Shown: in pieces, positions 33,790 to 44,200 of the stretch
Numbering within the stretch: the stretch's first letter is position 1
Layout of the letters: each line of letters starts with the position of its first letter
Assembly (NCBI GenBank): GCA_017506865.1
Contig: JAFCMP010000157.1
Span: forward strand, 744,001-808,000
Length of the DNA: 64,000 nt
From: Tribonema minus
Lineage: Eukaryota > Sar > Xanthophyceae > Tribonematales > Tribonemataceae
Direction: 5' to 3'
Program-made: the position numbers and the translations under genes
Notes under the pieces: model-generated
What the model saw: only the letters and a program-made list of their open reading frames with translations
Told to the model about the DNA's origin: nothing
Databases searched by the model: none

Positions 33790-35340
33790 CGTGCAGAGTT
33801 TGAGAGCAGAGCGCGCGTCATTGCCGCAGAGTCTGAGAGCAGAGCGCGCGTCATTGCCGTCGCGCGCCTGCCAGGGAGCAGAGCGCGCGTCATGGCCACC
33901 GCGCGCCCGCCGAACAGAGCAGAGCGCGCGTCATGGTCGCTGCGTCGCGTGCCGAGAGAGAGATGAGCGCGTGGCATAGCCGCCACGGCGCCCGCACGCC
34001 AAACAGAGCAGCGTGAGAGCGTGCGTCATAGCCGTCGTGCACTCGCCAGACAGAACGCTGCAGCTCATGAGCGCGCGCCATAGCCGCTGCGCCGCCAGTA
34101 AAAATAGCACACGCCATCGCCGTCGCGTGCATAGATGCTCTGTGCTCTGTGCATAGAACAGAGCGCATGCCATATGCATAGAGCTTAGCGCGTGCCATAG
34201 CCTCCGCACGCTTGCCAAACACAGCAGATTTCGCGTCAAGCTAGTAGCCGCCCCGCGCTGAGCAAAGCAGAGCGCGCGTCATGACCGCCGCGCGCCCGCC
34301 GCAAGCTGCAGCGCCGCACGCCAACCTTTGAAGGAGCGTACGCGCGCGCCGCCAGCGCGACGCAGCCCGCCAAAGGCGCATAGGCGCGCGCCGCAGCTGC
34401 AGCGCCGCTCCCCAAGTAAGCACAAGCGCACGCCGCCAGCGCGACGCGGCCCGACAAAGGAGCGTAGGCATGTGCCATGGTGCACCAGCGCGATGTAGCC
34501 CGCCAACTTCGAAAGAGCGTAAGCGCACTCTGCAAGCTGCAGCGCCGCCGCTGAGCATAGACACACGCCGCCAGCTCGACGCGGCCCGCCAAAGCGAGCG
34601 CAGGCACATGCCACCAGCGAGATGCCGCCCGTCAAAGGAGCGCAGGGGCGCGCGCGGCGCCAGCTGCGCAGCTGTGCCACCCGCCAAGTGAGCATACTGG
34701 TAGGCGCGCGCCGCGACCACAGTGCCGCTCGCCAACAGAGCATACTAGTAGACGCACGCTGCCAGCGCGACGCGGCCCAATAGGCATGTGCCACCAGTGC
34801 GACGTAGTCGGCCAAAGGGCGTTGGCGCGCGCTGCCAGCTGCAGCATCACCTGCCAACTTAGAGAAAGCATAGGCACACGCCATTGCGCGACGCGGCCCG
34901 CAAAAGAAAGCTGCCTGCAGCCTTGCTCAGAGTTTATTGTGTCAGCCCCCCCCCCCCCCCCCCCCCCGCGCCCCCAAGCCAGGGTTGTTGTGCGCTGGCA
35001 CAACAGAGCAATATTTGCAGTCGCCGCAGCGCTGTGAAACGGGGCGAGGGGCGCGCCATCGCCGCGGCGCGTCCGCTAAAGAAGCACGCGCCATCGCCAT
35101 CACGTGGAGCAGAGCGTGCGCCATAGCCGTAGCTCACTCGCGAGACAGAGCAGAGTGCGCATCATTGGCGCTGCGTGCCCGCTGGACAGTGCAGAGCGCG
35201 CGTCACATCCGCCGCGCGCCTGTAAGGAAAGCAGAGCAGAGCGCACGCCATAGCCGTCACGCACTTGTCAGACAGAGCAGAGCGCACATTATCGCCGCCG
35301 CAAGCCCGCTGGGAGAGCTGCCTTCGACCTAGCTCTGTTG
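33790..35340 (+). repeat. GC-rich minisatellite array in the left palindrome arm
   Basis: Imperfect units of a few tens of bases. In 33.79–34.30 kb they centre on GAGCAGAGCGCGCGTCATxGCC. In 34.30–34.92 kb they centre on GCCGCCAGCGCGACGCGGCC(C)GCCAAAG. 35.03–35.34 kb returns to the first type. Long ORFs on both strands (Arg/Ala/Cys repeats) arise only from the periodicity. The array recurs inverted at 39.23–40.74 kb. Confidence 0.8.
34946..34967. repeat. C22 homopolymer
   Basis: Poly-C of about 22 bases before GCGCCCCCAAGCCAGG. It mirrors the poly-G at 39691–39711 in the other palindrome arm. Confidence 0.9.
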
Positions 35341-35712
35341 AAAGTGGAGTACGACTGCCCCCCCCCCCCCCCCCCCCCCAGAGCCAGGCTCATTGCGCGA
35401 TGGCGCAACATTGATGTTGCGCCATCTAACATCATGTTGGCAGTCAGCGCCGCTGTCACTGCGCGTCGAGGGAAAACGCGTCACCGCTGCAGCCGTTGGA
35501 GTATGATTGCACGCGGCTTCACCATGCTTATGGAGGTCATGCCGTTCAGCCATACACCATGATCGCCTCTTATCGCCAACTTGAAGGCGCCAGCCTGAGG
35601 CAAGCGGCATGCGCGCAGCACTCACGGCCGCGTGCTTGAAAAAGGCCGTCCCGTACAGCCATGCGCTCCCGGCCGAAACGACACCGTTTACGATGTCCAG
35701 GTTGCGCATCAA
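35329..35712 (-). other. ORF of the dispersed CMAExHDL repeat family (left arm)
   Basis: 127-codon ORF containing LASGWRLQVGD, RRSWCMAERHDLHKH and a YGTAF segment. The same peptide blocks occur at 38798–39217 (plus) and partly near 11.45–11.72 kb (minus). Conservation of the frame hints at a once-coding exon in the repeat, but no domain is recognised. A C22 tract (35358–35379) falls inside the ORF. Confidence 0.35.
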
Positions 35713-35786
35713 TAACGTCTACACGATGCCCATAGCAACATCCTCGCCAGATCGCCGACTTGAAGTTCTAACTTCGCGTGCTCCAG

Positions 35787-35911
35787 CACGATGATGTCAG
35801 CTGGGAGGGCAGCGGCTCGGAGGAACGGTCAGAATATCAGCCAGCGGCGCTGCGGAACAGGACCCTTGCGTCAAGATGAGCCCGGAGGAACTGGCGCAGC
35901 TTCAGCAGCAG
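35787..35911 (+). pseudogene. Exon-like remnant, left copy (MSPEELAQLQQQ)
   Basis: After a CTCCAG acceptor, DDVSWEGSGSEERSEYQPAA reads open. A 5-base net insertion then shifts the frame before DPCVKMSPEELAQLQQQ|GT. The same exon lies inverted at 36930–37045. The gene family is not recognised. The Glu/Gln-rich helix could belong to a nuclear or scaffold protein. Confidence 0.5.
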
Positions 35912-36929
35912 GTTGCCTGTAACAGTTGCGCTTGGTCAGTGGTGCCGCGACCTGAGCGTGGAGGCAGTGACACGGATGTCTACATGTGAGACGACCTGCT
36001 GTCATACATCTGCTGGAGGTTGTACGTGGCGATGGTGTCATCTGGCGGGGGGGGGAGAGGGGGATCGGGGCAAGGACGACGCTGTTTGGTGGCCTGACAA
36101 GCCTTGAGTCGTGCAGACAGACACACGCCATCTGCAGCCTGTTTGAAGACAATGCATCCCCCTTTCCCCCCCCTTGTAACCCTCATCATAAATGATGGAA
36201 TAACACTCCCAAATCAGATGTGTGACTTGACATCATGGAACTGAGCAGGTGATGTTCATGGTGAGGGTCATAAACCTCAAGAGTTGCTGAGATTGCCAAG
36301 TGCGTTGAGCATTAGCACACAAAGGTGAAGTAATGATCCGGCCCGGGGATTCAAAGCCATGGTCAGGTGAAAACAACTCACGCTGCAGCTGCAGCACAAT
36401 GACACACTGTTTCATGGGCGTGCGACTGTCTCAGCGGCTTGCTGATGGGTCCTTTCAGTGCGTGATCGGTTGTGTTACAGGGAAGTCTAGGGGCAGAGGA
36501 GTACAACGAGGTAGCGTCACATTACGTCAGCACAGCTTTGTGAGATCCGCCCGCTTTCTGCCACCACTTCGTGCTGCGACGGCCTCTGTGACAGGCCAAC
36601 CCCCTAAAAATGGAGAATGCAGTGACTCTGCTGTCTCGGACAATAAGTCAAGTTGGGTCTGATATTAAACCAGGTCCGCTGATTTCGATAGCCACGGGCT
36701 GCAGGAAGGACAGCACAGTCGTCACTGAAATACAAAGGTGTATGCAAGGTGGCATGCCACTGTCTAACAACTCTTATACGTCAATGACTGAGGGGCCAAA
36801 GCTGATGACGTGGCAAGGGCACGATGCGCCTGATTGGATGTGGAGAGCAGAGACGCCATCCCGAGCATTCACAGCTGTCAATACAGCAGCACAAGCTTTG
36901 TGTGGCAGTAAGACTGACACACTGCTCAC
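35912..36929. other. Centre of the palindrome; no gene
   Basis: About 1 kb between the two inverted exon remnants. ORFs on both strands have no domain. A G9 run lies near 36047–36055. Confidence 0.4.
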
Positions 36930-37045
36930 CTGCTGCTGATGCTGTGCCAGTTCCTGCGGGGTCATTTTGCGGCAAGGATCCTCTGCTGCCGCGGGCTGAT
37001 ATTCTGACCGTTCCTCCGAGCTGCTGCCCTTCTAGCTGACAGCCT
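36930..37045 (-). pseudogene. Exon-like remnant, right copy (MTPQELAQHQQQ)
   Basis: On the minus strand this is the inverted partner of 35787–35911, ending at a GTGAGC donor. SSSEERSEYQPAAAEDPCR and KMTPQELAQHQQQ are in one frame here. The Trp codon of the left copy (TGG, in VSWEG) is TAG here. The two copies thus carry different single lesions. Confidence 0.5.
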
Positions 37046-37313
37046 CGCTCTGCTATCACCTGCGAGGGCACGCCCAGCCACCTTGAACGGCGCCCAGGAG
37101 CACATTGCTGCTGCTGTTGGAACGCTGCTACAATGAGCATTGCAAGGGGGGGGGGGGGAGGCAACGACAAGCAGACTGAGATGCTGAATGATCCACAACA
37201 CAAGACACAACGTGCATGGCGCTGGCGGTGTGATGCACATTGGATTTGACCTCGCTGACAGACTGACGCCGTGCCGGTGCCAAGCAGAGGCCGGTTGAGA
37301 GGGTGGTGCGGTG

Positions 37314-37639
37314 CACACCTTAGACGACGGAGCAACGTAGACGACGGAGTCGCGACGGCCCGTCGCGGCAGCCCTGGTGAAAAGTGCCATAGCTAACTTC
37401 AACAACATATTCAACTCAGTCGACGGTTTGCGACGGTCTGTTGCTGTTGTAGCTTGGGATTACTGTCGTCTGCACGACTCCGTCGACCTGCCGCTGCTCG
37501 ATGTACTGTTGCCGTTGTCAGCACCGTCGCGCACGGTCACACCAAAGCCTGTCGTATCTACGACTCCGTCGTTACGCCTTGGTCAGATTGGCTGTCGTGC
37601 TGGTCGACTCCGTCACGACGGACCGTCGTCTAAGGTGTG
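37314..37639. mobile_element. hAT-like MITE (326 bp)
   Basis: Perfect 17-base terminal inverted repeats (CACACCTTAGACGACGG… and its complement) are flanked by the 8-base direct repeat GTGCGGTG (37306–37313 and 37640–37647). The interior is packed with GACGGAGTCG/CGACTCCGTC motifs in both orientations, probably transposase-binding sites. No coding capacity. The 8-base duplication suggests hAT-type mobilisation; the end sequence is not the usual YAGGG, so the superfamily is provisional. Confidence 0.8.
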
Positions 37640-37647
37640 GTGCGGTG

Positions 37648-38656
37648 TAAAGAGCCATCACAAAGGACATTGGCGCCACACGAGCACCACCTCACATTTT
37701 GGGCCAGTGGCTTGGTGATGCAAAGGCACATGTTGCCAGGGCCTTGTCGTGCAAGTAAATTATCTCCATGTGACACTCACAGGTCAATTCACATAATGCA
37801 CTGAACTTGTTGTTTACGCAATGTTAGTGAAACAAAGGGGATTGTCAATTGATGGTTGTCATAAGTCACAGAGAGGTGATTTAATCAGCAGACGGCATGC
37901 AGCGAGCATCCGTGCTGGTGATTGGTGACTTGCGGGTTGCAATAATTGGAGAAGCGAAAGGTGATGCTGATTGGGAAAGCTGCTGGCAGGACGGGCCTGC
38001 GCGCATCAATGAAGAGGTGTCACTACAGCTCCATTTACGCAGCACCATCGAGTGTTTGTAAAACATCACGGACTCAACCCTTTCCGCGTCTTTATTTAAA
38101 GTGACGAGGACACTGCGCAGGTGTCGGTCATGCTGGCACGAGCAAAACCACAGCCTTGTATAAGCAGCCACGACAGCATCAACGTTGGGTTGCGGCAGTA
38201 TCGGATATGGGTGGTAGCTAACTATGCCAGAACCTCCTAGACGTTGCAAGTCAGTCGGTTACGGCTCCAACAGCTATGAACAGCATCCAACCCAGTTTGT
38301 TTCAGTGGACGGCTTCTCTCTCTCAGGCATTTCAAGGCGCAGACCTCGTCCGATATGCAACTTGTGTCCAATCGCGCTTCGCTTTCTAGAGCAAGTCAGC
38401 CACTCAGCCTCTACTCGCTGCCTGGGTTGGGGCTTGCTTGGGTTGGGGCTTGCTTGCCCCTCATGGAGGGGGAACACAGCACAGCCCACGCTTGCGTGTG
38501 AAGGCCAGGCTCTTCGTGATTCTATCCTCTGCACTTGCCCCCTCATTGTCGCTGGCGTCTTTGATGCCGTGGAGGGTGCTCGGCGTCGGAGTGAAGAACC
38601 TCGATAAGCAAACTGTCGTGCCAAGCTGTGTGATGAGGTTGAACTTCAAGTGCGTC
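37648..38656. other. DNA specific to the right arm; no gene recognised
   Basis: It has no counterpart in the left arm. Forward ORF 38224–38607 and the overlapping reverse ORFs have no domain or splice support. A local duplication (GGGTTGGGGCTTGCTT, twice) lies at 38.42–38.46 kb. Confidence 0.35.
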
Positions 38657-38667
38657 AGCCTGAAGTT

Positions 38668-38704
38668 GTATATTATGTCCTGTACCGCATGGGTTGAGCA
38701 CGAT
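38668..38704 (-). mobile_element. 37-bp remnant of the LINE 3' end with target repeats
   Basis: The minus strand reads from ATCGTGCTCAACCCATGCGG to the 3' end ATAATATAC, matching the 3' tail of the copy at 8750–9653 best (CTCAACCCATGCGG). It is flanked by AGCCTGAAGTT at 38657–38667 and 38705–38715 (AACTTCAGGCT on the minus strand). This is an extreme 5' truncation. Confidence 0.85.
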
Positions 38705-38797
38705 AGCCTGAAGTTCGATCCCACAAAAGCGAGGTCAACGCAGAGGACGCGGCCGATGGATGCAACTGGCTCTGTATAAGAGCAGCCTTGTCGTAAC

Positions 38798-39217
38798 ATG
38801 CGTACGCGACATCAACAGAGAGCTGAGCTCACAGATTTAGAAGGTTCACAGCTGGCGATACTCCCAAGAGCAGCGGTCGTGGCGGATAACAGCGCTGTGG
38901 AGAAGCACAGAGCAGGATTGGCTGGAGGCGGTGCGGATACATCTGTTGCAGCACGCAAAGTAAGACCTTGGCGGTTTGGTAACGACGTTGCTATTGAGCA
39001 TCGTGCAGACGTTATTGACGCGACAGCGCTGCGGCAGGGAGCATGGCCGTACGGGACGGCCTTTGTCAGGGACGCGACCTTGAGTGCTATGCGCGCGCCA
39101 CTTGCCTCAGGCTGGCGCCTTCAGGTTGGCGATGACAGGCGATCACGGTGTATGGCCGAATGGCACGACCTTGAAATGCGTGGATGGAATTGCGCGTTAC
39201 CTTTCTCTAATGGCTAG
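38798..39217 (+). other. ORF of the dispersed CMAExHDL repeat family (right arm)
   Basis: 139 codons with YGTAFVRDATLSAMRAPLAS, then GWRLQVGDDRRSRCMAEWHD. It shares its frame with the inverted left-arm ORF at 35329–35712. No start or promoter evidence and no known domain. It may be a domesticated or decayed coding piece of the repeat. Confidence 0.35.
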
Positions 39218-39229
39218 CGTGACGCATTT

Positions 39230-40740
39230 GGCCCTCAACACACAGTGACAGCAGTGCTGCGGCGACTGCAAATGTTGCGCTGTCGCGCAATGGACCTGCC
39301 AGCGGCTCTGCAGGGCGGGGCAGACTCCACTGTCAACAGAGCCAGGTCGAAGGCAGCTCTCCCAGCGCGCTCGTGGCGGCAATGATGTGCGCTCTGCTCT
39401 GTCTGACAACCGCGTGACGGCTATGGCGTACGCTCTGCTCCCAGACTGCTCAACAGGCGCGCGCTTTGTACTATTCAGCGGGCACGCGGCGCCAATGACG
39501 CGCACTCTGCTCTGTCTCGCGAGCGCGCGACGGCTATGGCGTGCGTTCTGCTCTACGTGACGGCGATGGCGCGTGCAACTTTAGCGGACGCGCGACGGCT
39601 AATGGCGTGCGCGCCGTGCTCCGTTTTGCAGCGCCGCGGCGACAGTCAAATATTGCTATGCTGTGCCAGCGCGCACAACAACCCTGGCTCGGGGGGGGGG
39701 GGGGGGGGGGGACTCCATGGACTGACAACAGACTCGGAACATGGTTGCAGGCAGCTGTCTTTGGCGAGCCGCGTCGCGCAATGGCGTGTGCCTATGCTTT
39801 CTTGGCGGGTGACGCTGCAGCTGGCAGCTCGCCCCTACGCTCTTCCGCGGGTCACGTCGCACTGGTGGCACATGCCTACACTTCCCTGTCAGGCCGCGTC
39901 GCGCTGGCGGCGTGTGTCTATGCTCTGCTGGCGGGCGGCGCTGTGGTTGCGGCGCTCGCCTACGCTCACTTGGCTGGCCGCATCGCGCTGGCGGCGTGCG
40001 CTTGTATGCTCAGTAGGGGAGTGGCGCTGCAGATGCGACGTGCCTAAGCTTCTTCTGCGGGCGAAGTCACGCTTAGGCTGGCGGCGCGCACGTACGCTCC
40101 TTTGGCGGGTGGCGCTGCAGCTTGCGGCATGCGCCTATGCTCACCCAGCGGGCGCGCGGCGGGCATGACGCGCGCCGTGACAGTGTCTGGGGGACGCGCG
40201 GCAGCTATGATGCGCGCTCTGCTTTGCTCGGCGTGCGGGGGCTATGACGCGCAGCCTGCTGTGCCCGGCGAGTGTGCGGTGGCTATGGCGCATGCTCTGC
40301 TCTATGCACGCGACAGCGTTGGCGTGTGCTGCTTTTGGCGGGTGCGCGGCGGCTATGGTGTTCCGCGCCCCGCTCCGTTTTGCAGCGCTGCAGTGACTGC
40401 ACATATTGCTCTGTTGTGCATGGATCCGGCTGGAAGGGGGGGCTGCACTGTCAACAGAGTCGGACTCTGAGCATGGTCGCAGGCAGCTCTTTCTGGCACG
40501 GCTCGTCACGGTCGCGGCACACGCCTACGCCCTTCCGCGTCCGCAGGCCGCGTCGCGCTGGCGGCGCATGCTATGCTCACTTGGCAGGCTGCGCTGCAGC
40601 TGCGGCGCACGCCTGCGCTCTTTGGCGGGCCGCGTCGCGCTGGCGGCGCGTGGCCGGCGCGTCACTTGCGCCTACATTCTCTCTGTGACGGGCGCGTTGC
40701 TCACGCCTGTGCTCTTTTGGGGGCGGGCGCGTTAGTCGCC
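39230..40740 (-). repeat. GC-rich minisatellite array in the right palindrome arm
   Basis: Reverse-complement counterpart of 33.79–35.34 kb, with units such as GCGCTGGCGGCG and ATGACGCGCGCTCTGCTC. It includes the poly-G tract at 39691–39711. Reading frames through it are artefacts of the period. Confidence 0.8.
39691..39711. repeat. G21 homopolymer
   Basis: Poly-G of about 21 bases after AACCCTGGCTC, the mirror of the C22 tract at 34946–34967. Confidence 0.9.
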
Positions 40741-40950
40741 TGCCCCAACACATGTCTAGAACTTGAAGTGACAAGTGGGACCGTCGCCTGCCTTGCACTC
40801 AAACAATTGTGATCACGCTTTCATGGGATCTGGTGGTGGGGTGTCTCCTTCTTGACCAGTGGGCCTCCTGCGGGCCAGAAGGCCCCGTGTTTTGACTTCA
40901 AATTTTGCATAGATACTGACAGCAGTGCTCAGTTCAGTTCACAATCAATG

Positions 40951-41283
40951 TGACACGGTTAGGGATATGTAAGGAGAATGCATGCCGGAAGCATTCTCGA
41001 GTCTAGGGATCATGCCAGCGCGGGGCATGATCATGGTTGTCTGCCATATGATGACTGAACAGTTGTAGCGGTTTCTGTGGTCTTAACTGCAAACCCTAGC
41101 TAGTTGGTGCTTAGGGTTTGACGGCAGTTTTCTGTGGGTCAGATTCGGGTTCACTCAACTCGCGGGAGCAGCTGGATGCAGCAGCAGGGCAACGAAAGTC
41201 TGAGGCGAGCCCAATACACCACCGGTGCCATCACAAGTAAGACTAGCTCAGCAATTCTCATACCAAGTACCCAACATGTTTCA
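40951..41283 (+). repeat. 5' LTR
   Basis: 333 bases, TG…CA. The difference I can see from the right LTR is GCGGTTTCTG versus GCGGATTCTG. TGGCAAGCACAAGCAG begins two bases after its end and may be the tRNA primer-binding site; the matching tRNA is not identified. Confidence 0.9.
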
Positions 41284-44200
41284 AGTGGCAAGCACAAGCA
41301 GTCCTTTACCTCGCAACCCCCCGTCATATCTTCTATCGCATTCATCGTTTACAGCTGCTTCACCACTCGTTATCTCACGCGCTTACACACACTTATCACT
41401 CGCGTTATCGTCAACCCTCATCCCTACGGGCTCTGCGCACAGTGGTGGCAGACGTGCCCTGCGTTCTTGCGCATCCCATTTGTTTAGAAATAAAATAGTT
41501 GTAGTTGGTAAGATAAGCTGTGCGCGATAACTGTGAAGCAGACGGACGGGGCTAGTGCAAGAGCATACCCAGTTAGTCTTGTTGATGAGGCGACGCATTA
41601 AGCTTTGGCGTCCGCATCACACTGTGCAGTCGTGCTTTGACTGTTTGAGGTTGACGCCGAACCTCCAGTGTTCACAGTTGGGGAAAAAGCTAGGCTGGGT
41701 GGTTGACGAGCTATACACACGCTCACCACAAGCTAGCTCGGCGGAAGTCGTGTCAATGCAGCAGCAATTTAGGCGCCATAAACAGTACTTGGAGTCTCGT
41801 TACGACAGCAACCTCCTGGGATACATGTGCCTGACCTTAGTGGGCCCCCCTGTTAGTCTGGCTGCGCCATTGGATGCCTGGCGTAATCGTCCCAAAGTAC
41901 ACAGGACGTCTTACAGGTACGGATTGATACCTGTTTGTACCAGTGCGTGTGGTCCAACGAACGGACGGGACAGTGGCTGCGTTATACCCTGCCATCACGT
42001 GCATACTCTCGCGAATCAGCGGTTGTGCTTTCGATGCAACGCAACACTCACACGTAAAAGCTAGGTCCGCTGCATTGCGACACGACACGATTGCGGCTTG
42101 CGTGTACTGTGCTCTGAACCAACAATCACGGGCATGTGTGCTTCAATCACAAGCACGTTGGACCTCGTGGGGAGGCATGCCAAGTGCTCCGCGTTCGGAT
42201 AGTACTCAGCATCTGGCGATTACCACTTTGAAGCAAATGAGCAACTCTGTGATGTGATCATGCTGCAGTACTCGGCACGATTACCGGTCATCTATTGTTT
42301 GTTTCTGACACGAAATGGGATATGCGATCGATACACGGGGCAGGAGGCAGTTGGGGCCCTATACCAACCCCTGTCATTGTCACGGCCATTACAAGCGGCG
42401 GTGTTATGTGCACTAGCGGTCACCCATTTGCAGATTGCGTACACATGTGGCAAGCACCAGAAAAAAGGGAGGGGAGGATACGAAGATCATCACTGCAGTG
42501 TGCCGACTAGGTGGTACTTGCCTCAACAAACAATCAGTTGCATGGACTAGCAATTATTTGCAGCATCGCAGGCGCGCATGATCGGCTACTTTCCGGCGGA
42601 GCTCTTCATGCTGCTCCAGTAGCAACATTGATGGGTGAGTCTGTTGCGGAACCCGAGTCATGTGTGTGTACATATGTGTGCGTATTAGTAGGTGGGGGAG
42701 TACTACGTAGCAGTGATGCTTTTGTGGAGCTGGCTACCGTGTTTGCGGCAAACACGGCGTTCCCTGTAGCTCCTGTGAGTCGTGCTAGCGCCCACTCGCC
42801 TGTGTATTTTGTCAGTACCAGCATGAGTTGTCGTGTTAGCGGCCAATGGCGTAATTCAAGTTGTCAGAACTGGGCACACGTTCACCTGCAGTACCGGTTT
42901 TGGACTCAGTACGCGATGCGCTACGGGCATGCAGCGATCTGGTTGTTCAGAATAGGGACGTGCAATGCGCAGAACGGCGGCGGCGCCACAGTAGTGATGC
43001 TAGTGCACAATCAACAGATATGCAAGTTGAAGTTGAACAACACGCGGTGAATACGGCGACGGATGACAGAGAAGGATCGGCGCCCCGAGCTGGTGCTGAT
43101 GCCTGTCTTGTCTTGCTCGTGCACGATTCGCCTGTCATGCAGAGCTTCGCAGCTGAAATATGCACGGAGGACGGTGCGACTCGTGACACATGCTTCGGTG
43201 CACCGGTGTGCTACGGAACTGAGGGGTGGGACGAAGGTCCGGTGCATACAGCTTCTACTGGGCTTGCGGCTAGCATCGTGCTTACCAATGACAAGTGCGC
43301 CCGCGTGTGTAAAGCCTGTAAGGAGCTGCAGCACTGACTAATAGGGTAATGGTGTCTTGTCGCAGCGGAGTCGTCGCCAAAGCACTGGCAGACGCTGACC
43401 CCGACTTGACCACCATGTCGCCACCATGCACGGGTTTTGCGGACGGATCGGGATTTGTGCGAGACGTAGCGGGAGTCACACGGCTTGCAGTACTGTGCAA
43501 CAGCTTCATGTGAAGGCGCAACCCCGCTGCGTGCTCTTGAACTTCTTATGTAGCGATGCTCAGCGGTTGAGCTAGAGCGTTAGCATTACTCCAGGCGCGC
43601 GGCTGTAGCATTCTTACGAGCAAGCTGAATTACTCAAATGACAGCGTACCCTGTCACCGTTGGCACATTTTGGTGCTGATGGTGAAGGCGGGTGCGGGCG
43701 TCGACGCCGCGTTTGAGCTCTACAGAGCATTTTCTAAATGCACTTGCATGTTTGATTGCTAGGCTCTCTGCACGTGTCGCCCTGCGTTTTGCTGACCTCA
43801 CACAAATTTGAAGCCATGCGTTGAAGGCGCCAAAGGGGATCTACGATGCCGATGATTGCCTGCAACGCCCTTCACACAGCTGACACCTGGTGTACTGGTA
43901 GAGGTGACCAGTACGTGTGCATGCATGATGTTAACGATGATGCTGGTCCGGTTGCAACCGCACATGTGTTTTCATTGCGCAAGTGGACTTGCGTAGCAGA
44001 CATTGATTAGTGGCTCGTCTGTGAACCTGGCAGTGCCTTACATGGCGTTGAATTTTGGGATTGCGGAACTCGGCTCCAGCATATGCCATGACTTTCCTGT
44101 AGACTAAGTCACCGGCCCCACCGGGGTCTATATGGAAACGGCGCGGTTGCACTCGGGTGCCAGCCAGGGTACGAGGGTACATGCATTGGAAGACGCCGAC

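Larger units (their letters stand above)
27933..35911 (+). repeat. Left arm of a large palindrome (unit B)
   Basis: The outer edge (TGACCTTTCGGGACAACGGG, then GGTCCGACCTTTGAAGGCTT) is mirrored at 55.00–55.05 kb. Interior landmarks mirror in order: first exons 29037/53849, HSF-like exons, 3' flanks, C22/G21 tracts (34946/39691), minisatellite arrays and the exon-like motif at 35787–35911/36930–37045. Divergence is moderate, with many small indels. Confidence 0.8.

Noticed and set aside
33790-34300. Possible CRISPR-like array in the repeated GAGCAGAGCGCGCGTCAT units
   Set aside because: Units are imperfect and contiguous with no unique spacers, and the DNA is eukaryotic.
34236-34884. Long Ala/Arg/Cys ORFs in the minisatellite arrays (also at 39.5–40.7 kb)
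   Set aside because: All frames stay open because the GC-rich repeat lacks stop codons; the peptides are simple repeats.
36781-37335. 184-codon minus-strand ORF next to the MITE
   Set aside because: It overlaps the exon remnant in a different frame and runs into the MITE flank. The paralogous left copy supports the other frame.
41555-42064. 169-codon ORF near the 5' end of the LTR element as gag
   Set aside because: It sits where gag would be expected, but no zinc knuckle or capsid motif is visible, so no function was assigned.
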